This document shows positions 1-8,046 of a stretch of 64,000 nt of DNA, in pieces. Under the pieces are notes generated by a model. The model saw nothing but the letters and a program-made list of their open reading frames with translations. It ran no database searches and had not been told where the DNA came from. Origin of the DNA: Burkholderia sp. 9120 (GTDB lineage Bacteria; Pseudomonadota; Gammaproteobacteria; Burkholderiales; Burkholderiaceae); contig NZ_JQNA01000002.1 of the NCBI RefSeq assembly GCF_000745015.1, positions 5,642,001-5,706,000 of the forward strand, written 5' to 3'. Both the position numbers and the translations under genes were made by a program. Numbering within the stretch: position 1 is the first letter of the stretch; each line of letters starts with the position of its first letter.

Positions 1-2
1 TC

Positions 3-719
3 GGCACGATGCAGGACATCACCGAACGCAAGCGCGTCGAACAGGAACTGCTCGAATCGCGCGAACGGTTGCGGGAATTGTCGGCGTATATGGAAGCGGT
101 GCGCGAAGAAGAACGCAAACGCATCGCGATGGAAATTCACGACGAACTCGGCCAGTTGCTGACCGCGCTAAAAATGGACGTGTCGTTGCTGCGCATGCGT
201 CTGGACAGCGATTCTGAAGCGGCGCGCAAGACCGACGACATGCGCGAGCTCGTCGAAAAAACCATCTGGATGGTACGAAATGTCGCCAGTCATCTCCGAC
301 CGGCCGCGCTAAACTTCGGCGTCGTGTCGGCGCTCGAATGGCTGGTCGACGACTTCGTGCGGCGCAATCAATTGCCGTGCAAGCTGGCGATTCACGGCGG
401 CGAACCGGTGCTGCCGGACGCGCATGCCACGGCGGTGTTCCGTATCGTGCAGGCGTCGCTGACCAATATCGCGCGGCACGCGCTGGCCACGCGCGTCGAC
501 GTGACGCTCACCGGCGGCGACAACGCATTAGCCCTTCATATCAGCGACGACGGCTGCGGTTTCGACCCGGCCGCCGCGCGCCGCCGCTACTCGTACGGAC
601 TGCTGGGCATGAGCGAGCGTGCGCGGCTGATCGGCGCCACGTTGCAGATCGAGAGCGCGCCGGGCGCGGGCACGACCGTCTCGATTCACATCCCGCTCAC
701 GAATCGGAATCCCCCATGA
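3..719 (+). CDS. Sensor histidine kinase, NarL/HisKA_3 type (5' end missing)
   Basis: This is the C-terminal part of a two-component kinase. The frame is open to the left edge, so the true start lies outside the window. The first residues (GTMQDITERK) match the end of a PAS/PAC module. Next comes a HisKA_3 dimerisation helix with the phospho-acceptor His in the motif EIHDELGQ. The HATPase domain follows, with its N and G boxes around DDGCGFDP and GLLGMSERARL. The stop overlaps the start of the response regulator by 4 bp (ATGA), so the two are an operon and a cognate pair. The sensed signal cannot be read because the N-terminus is absent. The kinase fold is known from the family; the pairing is inferred from the overlap. 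Confidence 0.93.
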   Translation, partial: GTMQDITERKRVEQELLESRERLRELSAYMEAVREEERKRIAMEIHDELGQLLTALKMDVSLLRMRLDSDSEAARKTDDMRELVEKTIWMVRNVASHLRPAALNFGVVSALEWLVDDFVRRNQLPCKLAIHGGEPVLPDAHATAVFRIVQASLTNIARHALATRVDVTLTGGDNALALHISDDGCGFDPAAARRRYSYGLLGMSERARLIGATLQIESAPGAGTTVSIHIPLTNRNPP

Positions 720-1348
720 TCAGAATTCTCATTGCAGACGACCACGCGATCGTGCGAGGCGGTTTGAAGCAGATCATCGCGACCACCGCCGACATGATCG
801 TCGCGGACGAAGCGGCCGAGGGCGCGGAAGTGCTCGACAAACTGCGCGCCGGCTGTCCCGATCTGCTGCTGCTCGACATGACGATGCCGGGCATCAGCGG
901 CATCGATCTGATCCGGCGTGTGCGGGCCGAGTACGCCAACCTGCCGGTGCTCGTGCTGAGCATTCACAACGAGGCGCAGGTCGTCTCGCGCGCTTTGCGC
1001 GCAGGCGCCACCGGCTACCTCACGAAAGACAGCGACCCGGAGGTGCTGTTGACCGCGATTCGCAAGCTCGCCGAAGGCGGCCGCTTTATCGATCCGAAGC
1101 TGGTGGATTCGATGATCTTCGGCACGCACACGGGCGAAACACCGCCGCACGCCATTCTGTCCGACCGCGAATTCCAGGTGCTGCAAGCACTGGCCGCCGG
1201 AAAGAGCATTAACGACATTGCCGAAACGTTCGCACTCAGCGCCAAAACCATCAGCACTCACAAAATGCGGCTGATGCAAAAGCTCGGCCTCAACAATAAT
1301 TCCGAACTGATTCGCTACGCGATCCGGCATCACCTGAGTACCGAGTGA
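716..1348 (+). CDS. Response regulator, NarL/FixJ (LuxR) family
   Basis: A 210-residue DNA-binding response regulator. The receiver domain (about 1-120) has the acidic pair in ADDH, the phospho-acceptor Asp54 in LLLDMTMPG and the conserved Lys in YLTKDSD. A LuxR-type HTH (about 145-205) carries the motifs LSDREFQVLQALAAGKS and SAKTISTHKMRLMQKL. I chose the ATG at 716 because it overlaps the kinase stop and begins directly with the receiver strand MIRILIADD; a longer open frame upstream is only read-through of another frame of the kinase. Its targets are not visible, and no other gene in the near neighbourhood clearly belongs to its regulon. Confidence 0.95.
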   Translation: MIRILIADDHAIVRGGLKQIIATTADMIVADEAAEGAEVLDKLRAGCPDLLLLDMTMPGISGIDLIRRVRAEYANLPVLVLSIHNEAQVVSRALRAGATGYLTKDSDPEVLLTAIRKLAEGGRFIDPKLVDSMIFGTHTGETPPHAILSDREFQVLQALAAGKSINDIAETFALSAKTISTHKMRLMQKLGLNNNSELIRYAIRHHLSTE

Positions 1349-1977
1349 TTAGGCTCAGGAAATCCTTACATTTTTATCAGAATTTCCCGACACTCAATTG
1401 CGGGTGCACTGACCGACAAAATTTATAAGCGGCTTTATGCTTGAATGACTACGTTTTGGTTTACTATCTCGCCTACCAAAGGCGGTCCAGTCAGACAGCC
1501 TGCTTGCTACGAATCTTCGGAAACCCCCGCCAGCATTCGAGCTAAAGCAACAAATACTGTATTGCGCTGCGTCAATCGTAAGATTGACCGACAAACGTCT
1601 CTCAGGTTCTGGCATGCAATCCTCGGACGCCAGAGTCTTTAGGCCGACACGCTGTGTCGGCCTTTTTTATTCCCGCCGCACTTTCTTTGCCAATGCCAAT
1701 AGCCATCGCGCTTCCCGCGCATTTAAGAGATGATCGCGCGATAGGCAAACCAAATCACCGGCATAGCGTCGCTGAAATTAACAATTTGGTGAAAATAAAC
1801 CGCTATTCGCGCAAAGGGCGGGCATTGCCACGGCCGATAGGCCGGTAAACCGCGCTGCCGCAATGGAAAAAGCGGGAATGGATTGTTCGTTACCGCTATT
1901 CCGCGTCTTTGTCACGAATAACGGACGGATGTCAATTAAGGCAAAACACCAAGGTTGGTGCTGACTCACCGGGAACA
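1349..1977. other. Intergenic region, candidate small RNA or long 3' UTR
   Basis: About 630 bases without a convincing gene. The short open frames here have no ribosome binding site and no recognisable domain. The only clear structure is the rightward terminator at 1642-1668, which lies almost 300 bases after the response regulator stop. Either the regulator mRNA has a long 3' UTR or a small RNA of up to about 250 nt ends there. The stretch from 1669 to 1977 shows nothing I can name. Confidence 0.4.
1642..1668 (+). terminator. Rho-independent terminator
   Basis: A perfect 9-bp stem, GGCCGACAC (1642-1650) with GTGTCGGCC (1654-1662), closed by a 3-nt loop and followed directly by six T residues (1663-1668). 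The T-run is on the plus strand only, so it terminates rightward transcription. Confidence 0.85.
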
Positions 1978-2003
1978 GCAGAGCCGCGCACGCGCGGCGC
2001 TGC
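1978..2003 (-). terminator. Hairpin just after the bufferin operon
   Basis: A stem of 4 + 7 bp broken by one mismatch: GCAG-A-GCCGCGC at 1978-1989 pairs with GCGCGGC-G-CTGC at 1992-2003. It starts 2 bases after the doxX stop codon when read leftward. There is no good U-tract, so it may stabilise the 3' end rather than act as a simple terminator. Confidence 0.4.
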
Positions 2004-2005
2004 CC

Positions 2006-2479
2006 TTAACGGATGCCGAACTTATGGTCCAGCGAGAACACGCCCGCACCGCGTCCGATGATCACCAGCAGCAAGCCGGCCCACGACAGATGCGTCGGCC
2101 ATGCGTCCGGATAAACGAATACCTCGATCACCGTCGTCATGCCGAGCAGCGCGAACGCGGAAAAACGCGAGAACAGACCCAGCACCAGCAGCAACGGAAA
2201 AAGATGCTCCGAATAGGCGGCAATGTGCGCGGCGATTTCCGGCGGGACGAGCGGCAGCTTGTATTCGGTGCGGAACAGTTCGTACGTGCTCGGCGTCAAC
2301 GTGAGAATGCCGCTCACCTTCGTGCGTCCCGACATGAAGAAGATCGCGGCAATCGCGAAGCGCGCCACCAGCGACAACAGCGAGTCGTTGATCAAACCTT
2401 GCAGCTTCGCGGCTAGCGCGTTCCAGCGTCCGCGCAACGTGGTGTGCGCGCGGGGCGCCGTGTTCTGGATCGCTTCCAT
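2006..2479 (-). CDS. DoxX-family membrane protein of the bufferin locus
   Basis: A 157-residue integral membrane protein with about four hydrophobic helices, including [38 protein letters not shown] and [19 protein letters not shown]. The length and the FMSGRTK motif near the first helix fit the DoxX family. It is the last gene of bufA-bufB-bufC-doxX, 26 bp after bufC. DoxX members are common in bufferin-type (DUF692/DUF2063/DUF2282) operons and have been proposed to carry electrons or act in membrane redox. Its role here is inferred from position. Start ATG at 2479; a longer open frame upstream runs into bufC and has no membrane features. Confidence 0.85.
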   Translation of the reverse strand: MEAIQNTAPRAHTTLRGRWNALAAKLQGLINDSLLSLVARFAIAAIFFMSGRTKVSGILTLTPSTYELFRTEYKLPLVPPEIAAHIAAYSEHLFPLLLVLGLFSRFSAFALLGMTTVIEVFVYPDAWPTHLSWAGLLLVIIGRGAGVFSLDHKFGIR

Positions 2480-2505
2480 GTGAATCTCCGTGTCGGTCAA
2501 AGTGT

Positions 2506-3273
2506 TCAGTGAGGGGCAATGTCGATCGCAGCGAATGCGCCCGCCGCGATCAGGTCGCCGAGAAGTTGCATGAAATCGAGTGAGGGTTGCGCGTCGAGCG
2601 CGTTTTGCGCGGCGGCGTCGAGGGTCTGCGAAGCCGCGCACGCGTCGAGAAATACACAGCCGCCCGCGCTGAGCGGCCGCCACTGCACCGCGCCTTCGGG
2701 CCGTGTCAGCAATGCGCCTTCGCCCGACCAATCCAGTTCCGACGGCAGCTCGATCGCTTCGCGATTGCAACGCCAGATCGTGTAGGTTGGCTGGTTGGCG
2801 AACCATTGCCAACGCACGGCGGCGCGCAACGGCAGCGTCAGCCGCCCGAGTGCTTCCGGCGCAAGGCAGGCCAGTGAGACAACGTCGATGCCGGGTTCAT
2901 CCGCGGCCGCGTGCGTTTCGGTCCACAGGCGATCGAGCCGCGCGACGTTCGCCAGATAAGGCAGTTCGCGAGCCGGTTCGAAGTCGTCCAGAAACGCGGG
3001 GAAATCGTGGCCGTAGTACAGCAGCCGCGCGTCCGAAGGCGCTTGCCGGCGCACATAAATCGCCGCGGCCGCGCGAAACCAGTCGCTGCCGACCAGTCGC
3101 TCCACGCTCGGAAAGTTCGCTTGCAATGCGTCGATGCAAGCCTTCACGACGTTGTTGCGATACACCGCGAAGCCCGGTTGCGCGAGCAGCGAAGCGAGCA
3201 AGGGCGACGCCGCATCGGCGTCGTATAGCGCGCCCGCGAATGCATCCTGGAAGTGACTGAGCGAGCGGTTCAT
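2506..3273 (-). CDS. bufC: BufC-like DUF2063 partner protein
   Basis: A 255-residue soluble protein with the DUF2063 N-terminal domain (about 5-95: [20 protein letters not shown], then [13 protein letters not shown]) and a variable C-terminal half. DUF2063 proteins are the recognition partners of DUF692 (MNIO) enzymes and present the precursor peptide to them. The start overlaps the bufB stop by 4 bp (ATGA), which indicates translational coupling in a 1:1 complex. Family assignment is strong. Direct binding to the BufA peptide encoded at 4135-4413 is inference from the operon. Confidence 0.9.
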   Translation of the reverse strand: MNRSLSHFQDAFAGALYDADAASPLLASLLAQPGFAVYRNNVVKACIDALQANFPSVERLVGSDWFRAAAAIYVRRQAPSDARLLYYGHDFPAFLDDFEPARELPYLANVARLDRLWTETHAAADEPGIDVVSLACLAPEALGRLTLPLRAAVRWQWFANQPTYTIWRCNREAIELPSELDWSGEGALLTRPEGAVQWRPLSAGGCVFLDACAASQTLDAAAQNALDAQPSLDFMQLLGDLIAAGAFAAIDIAPH

Positions 3274-4112
3274 ACCATCGCCTCCGTACTCGCCAATAAA
3301 CGTTGAGCGATCGCGCGTTCCGTCAGCAGATCGTCGAACGGCGGAATGTGATCGTCACGTTCTATCAGCGTGGGTCTCGCGCCGATCCGTTCGATCAGGT
3401 GGCCGTACAACGACCAGACGTCGTCGGCGATCGGTGCATCGTGCGAGTCGATCAGCAGCGTGGTGGCGCCGTGAGTGTCGCGGCTATGTCCGGCGAGATG
3501 AACTTCCATCACCGAGTCCGCCGGCACCGCGTCGAGATACGACGCCGCGTCGAAGCCGAGGTTGTGCGCGCTGATATAAACGTTGTTCACGTCGAGCAGC
3601 AGACCGCACCCTGTCGTGCGGCACAGGTCGCCGAGAAACGTCAGCTCGTCCATTTGATGACCGTCGAGCTGAAGATAATGCGTGGGGTTTTCAATCGCGA
3701 TGCGCCGCGCGAGCGCATCCTGAGTGCGGGCAATGTTGTCCGCGATACGCACGAGCGCTTCGCGGGTGCGTGGAAACGGCAGCAGATCGGGGTGATACGC
3801 GCCGCGCCACGTGGACCAGGCGAGATGCTCCGAGACCAGCGTGGGCTCGACGCGATCCGCCAACGCCCTCAGTCTTTGCAGATGGGCCGCGTCGGGCGCA
3901 CTATCCGCCGCCAGCGACAACGACACACCATGCAACGACAGCGGATGACGGCTGCGAATCGCGTCCAGCCATGCGAGGCGAGGGCCGCCGTCGACCATGT
4001 AGTTCTCGGGATGAACCTCGAACCACAGACCTTCCGCATTGCAGTCGTGGGCCTGCGCGTAGTGGTCGGGCTTGAGGCCCAAACCGGCGCCCAGGTGGGT
4101 TAGCGTCTTCAT
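3270..4112 (-). CDS. bufB: BufB-like MNIO enzyme (DUF692), RiPP-modifying iron oxygenase
   Basis: A 280-residue TIM-barrel multinuclear non-haem iron-dependent oxidase. Metal-ligand motifs are spread along the barrel: HGVSLSL, SEHLAW, IENPTHYL, LLDVNNVYISAHN, MEVHLAGHSRD, DSHDAPI and IERDDHIP. All expected His/Glu/Asp/Asn positions look intact, so it should be active. In characterised bufferins this class modifies Cys residues of the precursor to heterocycles that bind copper. The ATG at 4112 opens directly with the family N-terminus (THLGAGLGLKPDHY); the frame is open further upstream but reads low-complexity sequence antisense to bufA. There is a 22-bp gap after bufA and a 4-bp overlap with bufC. 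Confidence 0.93.
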   Translation of the reverse strand: MKTLTHLGAGLGLKPDHYAQAHDCNAEGLWFEVHPENYMVDGGPRLAWLDAIRSRHPLSLHGVSLSLAADSAPDAAHLQRLRALADRVEPTLVSEHLAWSTWRGAYHPDLLPFPRTREALVRIADNIARTQDALARRIAIENPTHYLQLDGHQMDELTFLGDLCRTTGCGLLLDVNNVYISAHNLGFDAASYLDAVPADSVMEVHLAGHSRDTHGATTLLIDSHDAPIADDVWSLYGHLIERIGARPTLIERDDHIPPFDDLLTERAIAQRLLASTEAMV

Positions 4113-4134
4113 GATCGGCGAGCGGCGCGGCGAA

Positions 4135-4413
4135 TTACGATTCCATCGGCGAGAGCGAACCCGTGCCGTGCGGCGTCTTGATCGTCGTGCAGGTGCCGAC
4201 CGGCACGTTCTTCCACGAATTGCCCTGGAAGTCCATCTTCGAGGTGCCCGCGCACGTCGTGCCGGCGCCGGCCTTGCAATCGTTGTGGCCGGCCATGGCC
4301 ACGCCGTAGCATTTCTCCATCGCGCCGCCGGCGGCCGGTTGGGTTTGAGCGAAAGCACCGCTAGCGAGCGAAGCGAGGGCGAGAGCGGCGGCGGCGAGTT
4401 TAAGGTTGTTCAT
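4135..4413 (-). CDS. bufA: Bufferin precursor peptide BufA (DUF2282)
   Basis: A 92-residue exported precursor. Residues 1-22 form a signal peptide (hydrophobic [17 protein letters not shown], cleavage after AFA). The mature part has four cysteines, Cys35, Cys46, Cys54 and Cys75, in the DUF2282 pattern EKCYG, NDCKAG, TTCAG, GTC. DUF2282 peptides are substrates of DUF692 enzymes and are known as bufferins, periplasmic copper-sequestering RiPPs. The gene leads the operon with a good ribosome site (GAGGAA). A sigF-type promoter lies at 4505-4530. Which cysteines are modified, and the metal bound, cannot be read from sequence. Confidence 0.92.
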   Translation of the reverse strand: MNNLKLAAAALALASLASGAFAQTQPAAGGAMEKCYGVAMAGHNDCKAGAGTTCAGTSKMDFQGNSWKNVPVGTCTTIKTPHGTGSLSPMES

Positions 4414-4504
4414 GATGGATTCCTCAAGAGACTTCGTTTCAGGGTAGGTAGCAGCGCGGGCGGTTCAGGCAGTGCCGGATTTGCTTGCGTTTGCTGGAAG
4501 GTAA

Positions 4505-4530
4505 TTCGACGACTTTCGACAACCGGTTAC
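4505..4530 (-). promoter_or_regulatory. SigF-type ECF promoter of the bufferin operon
   Basis: On the minus strand GTAACC (4530-4525) is followed by exactly 16 bases and then CGAA (4508-4505). This is the -35/-10 pair reported for the Caulobacter sigF regulon, which includes its own bufferin operon. Transcription would begin near 4498, about 85 nt before the bufA start. The same motif with the same spacing reads the other way at 4640-4665. Confidence 0.75.
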
Positions 4531-4639
4531 AGCAACGCGAAAAAATTTTCACGCAGGCCGCGCCGACTGCGTTTCGCGGCGGTTTGGGTCCACGCGCGCG
4601 GCAGCGTAAAATCTGCGCAAAATAAATTTCACTCTTTGT

Positions 4640-4665
4640 GTAACCAGAGCGACCGATGGATCGAA
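4640..4665 (+). promoter_or_regulatory. SigF-type ECF promoter overlapping the sigma gene start
   Basis: GTAACC at 4640-4645, 16 bases, CGAA at 4662-4665: identical motif and spacing to the bufA promoter. It suggests autoregulation of the sigma factor. The expected start of transcription (about 4671-4674) lies inside the coding sequence if translation starts at 4656. Confidence 0.65.
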
Positions 4666-5228
4666 CTAACGATGACGCGACGTTGCAAATCAAGGAGAAG
4701 CACCTGCAGGCGCTGCTTCTCAAAGGCATGGATGGCGACGAAGCGGCGTATCGGCGGTTCCTGTCGGAGTTGAGCACGCACTTGCGCGGTTTTCTGAGGA
4801 GGCGTTTGCACAGCCAGCCGGGCGATATCGAAGATCTCGTGCAGGAAGTACTGCTGGCGGTCCACAACGGGCGGCACACCTACCGGCCCGAGGAACCGCT
4901 GACCGCATGGGTTCACGCGATCGCACGCTACAAGCTGACGGATTACTTTCGGGCGCGCTCGCGTTACGACGCGCTGAACGATCCGCTCGACGACGCCTTC
5001 GAGTTGCTGGCCGCGCCCGATCTGGAGCCGGCGCAGGCCAAGCGCGATCTCGGCAAGCTCCTTGAACAGTTGCCGGACCGCCAGCGGCTGCCGATCGTGC
5101 ACGTCAAACTGGAAGGGCTCTCCGTGTCGGAGACCGCGCAGATGACGGGCCTGTCGGAATCGGCGGTGAAAATCGGCGTACACCGTGGGCTCAAGGCGCT
5201 GGCTGCAAAGATTCGAGGAACGCGATGA
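4656..5228 (+). CDS. ECF sigma factor of the bufferin locus (SigF-like)
   Basis: A 190-residue ECF sigma factor. Region 2 (about 25-90) includes [20 protein letters not shown] and [23 protein letters not shown]. Region 4 (about 135-185) has [35 protein letters not shown]. It is divergent from bufA and overlaps nrsF by 4 bp. By analogy with Caulobacter SigF it would read the two GTAACC-N16-CGAA promoters between it and bufA when its anti-sigma releases it. The start is uncertain: the ATG at 4656 lies between the -35 and -10 of the plus-strand copy and has a weak ribosome site. A TTG at 4683, a CTG at 4704 (six bases after AAGGAG) or the ATG at 4728 are alternatives. Confidence 0.9.
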   Translation: MDRTNDDATLQIKEKHLQALLLKGMDGDEAAYRRFLSELSTHLRGFLRRRLHSQPGDIEDLVQEVLLAVHNGRHTYRPEEPLTAWVHAIARYKLTDYFRARSRYDALNDPLDDAFELLAAPDLEPAQAKRDLGKLLEQLPDRQRLPIVHVKLEGLSVSETAQMTGLSESAVKIGVHRGLKALAAKIRGTR

Positions 5229-5869
5229 AAACGGACGACTTGATTTCCCTGCTTGCAACGGGCGCCGCGCCGGTCGACCGGCACCTGCTCGCCAAGCGCT
5301 TCAGCCTCGCCGTGCTGGTCGGCGCGGTCGGCGCGACGCTGCTCGTCGCGGTGCTGCTCGGCGTGCGCCGCGACCTGGCGGAAGTGGCGGCCACGCCGAT
5401 CTTCTGGGCGAAGATCGCGTTGCCGCTGTGCCTGATGCTCGGCGCGCTGCAACTATCCACCCGGCTCGCCCGACCCGGCGCGGCTCTGGGCGCGAGCGGC
5501 CGTCTGCTGGTTGCCCTGCCGGTGGCCGTGGTGTGGCTGGCTGGACTCTATGTGCTGATGTCCGCACCGACCGACTTGCGGCTCGCGTTGGTGCTCGGCA
5601 AAACGTGGCGCGTCTGCCCGTTCAATATCACGATGCTGTCGGTGCCGGGCTTCATCGCCATTTTCTGGGCGCTCAAAGGACTCGCGCCGACCCGCCTCGC
5701 GCTGGCCGGCGCGGCGGGGGGGCTGCTGGCCGGCTCGACCGCCACGCTCGCCTATTGTCTGCATTGTCCCGAGATGGGGATTCCGTTCTGGGGCGTGTGG
5801 TACCTGCTCGGCATGCTGGTGCCGACTATCATCGGTGCATTGCTGGGGCCGCGCCTGTTGCGTTGGTAA
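5225..5869 (+). CDS. nrsF: NrsF-type membrane anti-sigma factor (DUF1109)
   Basis: A 214-residue protein with six predicted membrane helices and a short cytoplasmic N-terminus ([20 protein letters not shown]), as in the NrsF/DUF1109 family. Cysteines sit at residues 131 (WRVCPFN) and 181 (LHCPEM), in loops between helices. As I recall, these are the same numbers as the metal-responsive cysteines of Caulobacter NrsF. The stop-start overlap with the sigma gene (ATGA) supports a stoichiometric sigma/anti-sigma pair. Inferred role: hold the sigma factor at the membrane until heavy metal, probably copper, reaches the periplasmic cysteines. Confidence 0.9.
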   Translation: MKTDDLISLLATGAAPVDRHLLAKRFSLAVLVGAVGATLLVAVLLGVRRDLAEVAATPIFWAKIALPLCLMLGALQLSTRLARPGAALGASGRLLVALPVAVVWLAGLYVLMSAPTDLRLALVLGKTWRVCPFNITMLSVPGFIAIFWALKGLAPTRLALAGAAGGLLAGSTATLAYCLHCPEMGIPFWGVWYLLGMLVPTIIGALLGPRLLRW

Positions 5870-5896
5870 GGCGCCCGGCGTGTCGTGGAGACCGTC

Positions 5897-6808
5897 ATGT
5901 CATCGATTCAACCCACGCAGTCCGATCCGTCCACCGGCGCGGCGCGCGCGCCGCTGACCGCGTTCGTGTTCGCGGGCGGCGGTAGTCTCGGCGCGATCGA
6001 AGTCGGCATGCTGCGGGAATTGCTCAATCGCGGCGAGCGTCCCGGTTGCGTCGTCGGCGCTTCCGCGGGCGCGATCAATGCCGCCTATTTCGCCGGCACG
6101 CCGAATGCCGAGGGCGTCGCGGAACTGGAAGCGCTCTGGTGCCGCATCCGCCGCCAGGACATCATGCCGTTTTCGATGCTCGGGCTGCTCGACCTTCTGT
6201 TGCGGCGCCGTCCGCATCTGGTGGAAGCCAAAGCCCTGCGCGCGCTGCTGGAAAAAAACCTGCGCTACGCGCGCATCGAGCAGGCGGCCTTGCCGCTGCA
6301 TATCGTCGCGACCGAGGTGCTGTCGGGCAACGAAGTCGTGATCTCGTCCGGACCGGTGGTGGACGCAGTCCTCGCCAGCGCGGCGATTCCCGGCGTGTTT
6401 CCGCCGGTGCGGATCGACGGGGTGGATCTGGTGGATGGCGGCGTCGCCAACAACACGCCCATTTCGGTCGCGGTCGGTCTCGGCGCCACGCGCATCGTGG
6501 TACTGCCGGCCGGCTTTGCGTGCGCGCTGCGCGCGCCGCCTTCCAGTCCGATCGGCCAGGCCATGCACGCGCTCACGCTGGTCATTGCTCGCCAGCTCGT
6601 TCGCGATCTGGAGTTTTACTCGACGCGCGCCGACATCTTCGTCGTACCGCCGCTCTGCCCGCTCGAAATCTCTCCGTACGATTACACGCAATGCGATCGG
6701 CTGATTGATCGGGCCGCCGGAAAAACGCGCGAGTGGCTCGATGGCGGCGGCCTGGAGCATGTGTTCATTCCCGGTGAATTGCGACAGCACGCGCATGCGG
6801 CACATTGA
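5897..6808 (+). CDS. Patatin-like phospholipase
   Basis: A 303-residue patatin-family serine acyl-hydrolase. The oxyanion loop is FAGGGSLGAIEVG (about 25-37), the nucleophile Ser56 is in GASAG, and the catalytic Asp180 is in the DGG motif (LVDGGVANNTP). There is no signal peptide, so it is probably cytosolic. I chose the ATG at 5897 because GGAG lies 6 bases before it; an in-frame GTG at 5885 has no such site. The substrate is likely a phospholipid or acyl lipid, but family members vary. It follows nrsF by 27 bp and could be co-transcribed, with no functional reason to link it to bufferin. Confidence 0.9.
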   Translation: MSSIQPTQSDPSTGAARAPLTAFVFAGGGSLGAIEVGMLRELLNRGERPGCVVGASAGAINAAYFAGTPNAEGVAELEALWCRIRRQDIMPFSMLGLLDLLLRRRPHLVEAKALRALLEKNLRYARIEQAALPLHIVATEVLSGNEVVISSGPVVDAVLASAAIPGVFPPVRIDGVDLVDGGVANNTPISVAVGLGATRIVVLPAGFACALRAPPSSPIGQAMHALTLVIARQLVRDLEFYSTRADIFVVPPLCPLEISPYDYTQCDRLIDRAAGKTREWLDGGGLEHVFIPGELRQHAHAAH

Positions 6809-6858
6809 GCGCGCGGTACCGTGAGCCAGGCTATGGAATACCGGCGATCTCGCGCCGA

Positions 6859-7911
6859 TCAGAACCGCTGCACCAGACCCAGCTGCACGCCTTTGACCGG
6901 CGCACCGGGATACGCAACCGGCAAGCCGGTCACGTTGACGCCACGCAGCGTGAAGCTGGCATCGTCGTGATTCGCGAGATACGCCGCGGTGAAATAAAAC
7001 AGCAGCGTGCGCGAAAAGTTGTATTCGAACGACGCGCTGAACTGATCGGCGCTCGCGCCTTCTCCCGTGAAATCCCGCACATGCGCATAGCCCAGCGAAG
7101 CGCGCACGTCAGCGGAAAAGCGGTATTGCGCCGACAGCGAACCACCCGCACCGTGATACAGCGGCGAGCCGCCATCGCCGTTGAAAAACGACAGCCACAC
7201 GCGGACCTTGTCGATCGCGTAACTCGCGCCGCCGAGATTGGCGCGTAGCGCAGCGGCGCCGTGCGTCTGCTGACGCGCGAACAGCAGCTTGAAGTTGTCG
7301 ATCTGATAACGGGCCGTCACGTAGTAACCGTCGACGCCGTTACCGTCGCTCTCCGACGCATCGCGCAGGGCCATCATGACCGTTGCGTCAAAACCACCGA
7401 CCTGCGGCGACAGATAGGTGATCGCGTTATTCGTGTAGGGCGTGATCTTCGAGAGGTTGTTGAGCCCGGACGCGATGGTGCCCGCGCCGAACGCGTCGAG
7501 ATCGCCTTTGAACGGAATATAGATCGGCGAATACTGGCGGCCGAAACGCACTTCGCCCCAACGCCCCCGCGAGCCGATCCATGCCTGGCGGTTGAATATC
7601 ACACCCGGCGTTTGCAGCGTGCCGTCGGCGCTGCTGAAGCCGTTTTCCAGCGCGAACACCACATAGGTATCGGCACCAATCGGCTCGGCGCCACGCAGCC
7701 CGATTCGCGAGCCGCGATAAGCGCCCGAGTCGAGACGCGACGTCCATCCTGAGCCCGGGTTGGTGATTTCAACGCTGGTGTCGAGCACGCCGTATAGCGT
7801 GACGGTGCCGTCGTCCGCCGCCATGGCGTGATGCAGGCCAAGCACCAGGCCAACGGCGCCGACGCTTGCGCGCACAACCACGTGACGAAGCCACGCGATC
7901 CGCCGCGTCAC
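6859..7911 (-). CDS. Trimeric outer-membrane porin (OmpC/Gram-negative porin type)
   Basis: A 350-residue general porin. The N-terminus has a signal peptide (arginine-rich start, SVGAVGLVLGL core, cleavage after HHAMA). Porin hallmarks follow: VTLYGVLDTSVE, SRIGLRGAEPIGADTYVVFALENGF, NRQAWIGSRGRWGEVRFGRQYSP, and a terminal aromatic in LGLVQRF. The start is a GTG with no ribosome site of its own. It overlaps the TGA of a 19-codon ORF that does have one, so translation is probably coupled. Substrate specificity is unknown. Confidence 0.9.
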   Translation of the reverse strand: MTRRIAWLRHVVVRASVGAVGLVLGLHHAMAADDGTVTLYGVLDTSVEITNPGSGWTSRLDSGAYRGSRIGLRGAEPIGADTYVVFALENGFSSADGTLQTPGVIFNRQAWIGSRGRWGEVRFGRQYSPIYIPFKGDLDAFGAGTIASGLNNLSKITPYTNNAITYLSPQVGGFDATVMMALRDASESDGNGVDGYYVTARYQIDNFKLLFARQQTHGAAALRANLGGASYAIDKVRVWLSFFNGDGGSPLYHGAGGSLSAQYRFSADVRASLGYAHVRDFTGEGASADQFSASFEYNFSRTLLFYFTAAYLANHDDASFTLRGVNVTGLPVAYPGAPVKGVQLGLVQRF

Positions 7912-7967
7912 TGGAGCGGGCTAGCCAGGCGCTGCTTTGACTGAAGATGTCGAAATGCGATGCACAT
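7908..7967 (-). CDS. Small upstream ORF (19 residues) coupled to the porin
   Basis: ATG at 7967 is preceded by TTTGGAGGATCTC, the best ribosome binding site in this leader. The ORF reads MCIAFRHLQSKQRLASPLQ and stops at TGA 7910-7908. That stop overlaps the porin GTG start (7911-7909) in a GTGA arrangement. It may be a leader peptide that delivers ribosomes to the porin start. A sequencing frameshift at the porin N-terminus would look the same. Confidence 0.45.
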   Translation of the reverse strand: MCIAFRHLQSKQRLASPLQ

Positions 7968-8046
7968 GAGATCCTCCAAAGGCTGACCGATTATATTCGG
8001 CTCATCCGTTGAAAGACGCAGACATGTCCAGCGTTTTAATGCCGAT

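Noticed and set aside
338..715. Upstream extension of the response regulator
   Set aside because: It overlaps the kinase HATPase domain in another frame. The receiver domain starts at 716.
1394..1848. Short open frames on both strands in the 1349-1977 gap
   Set aside because: No ribosome sites, no domains, and the terminator at 1642-1668 cuts through them.
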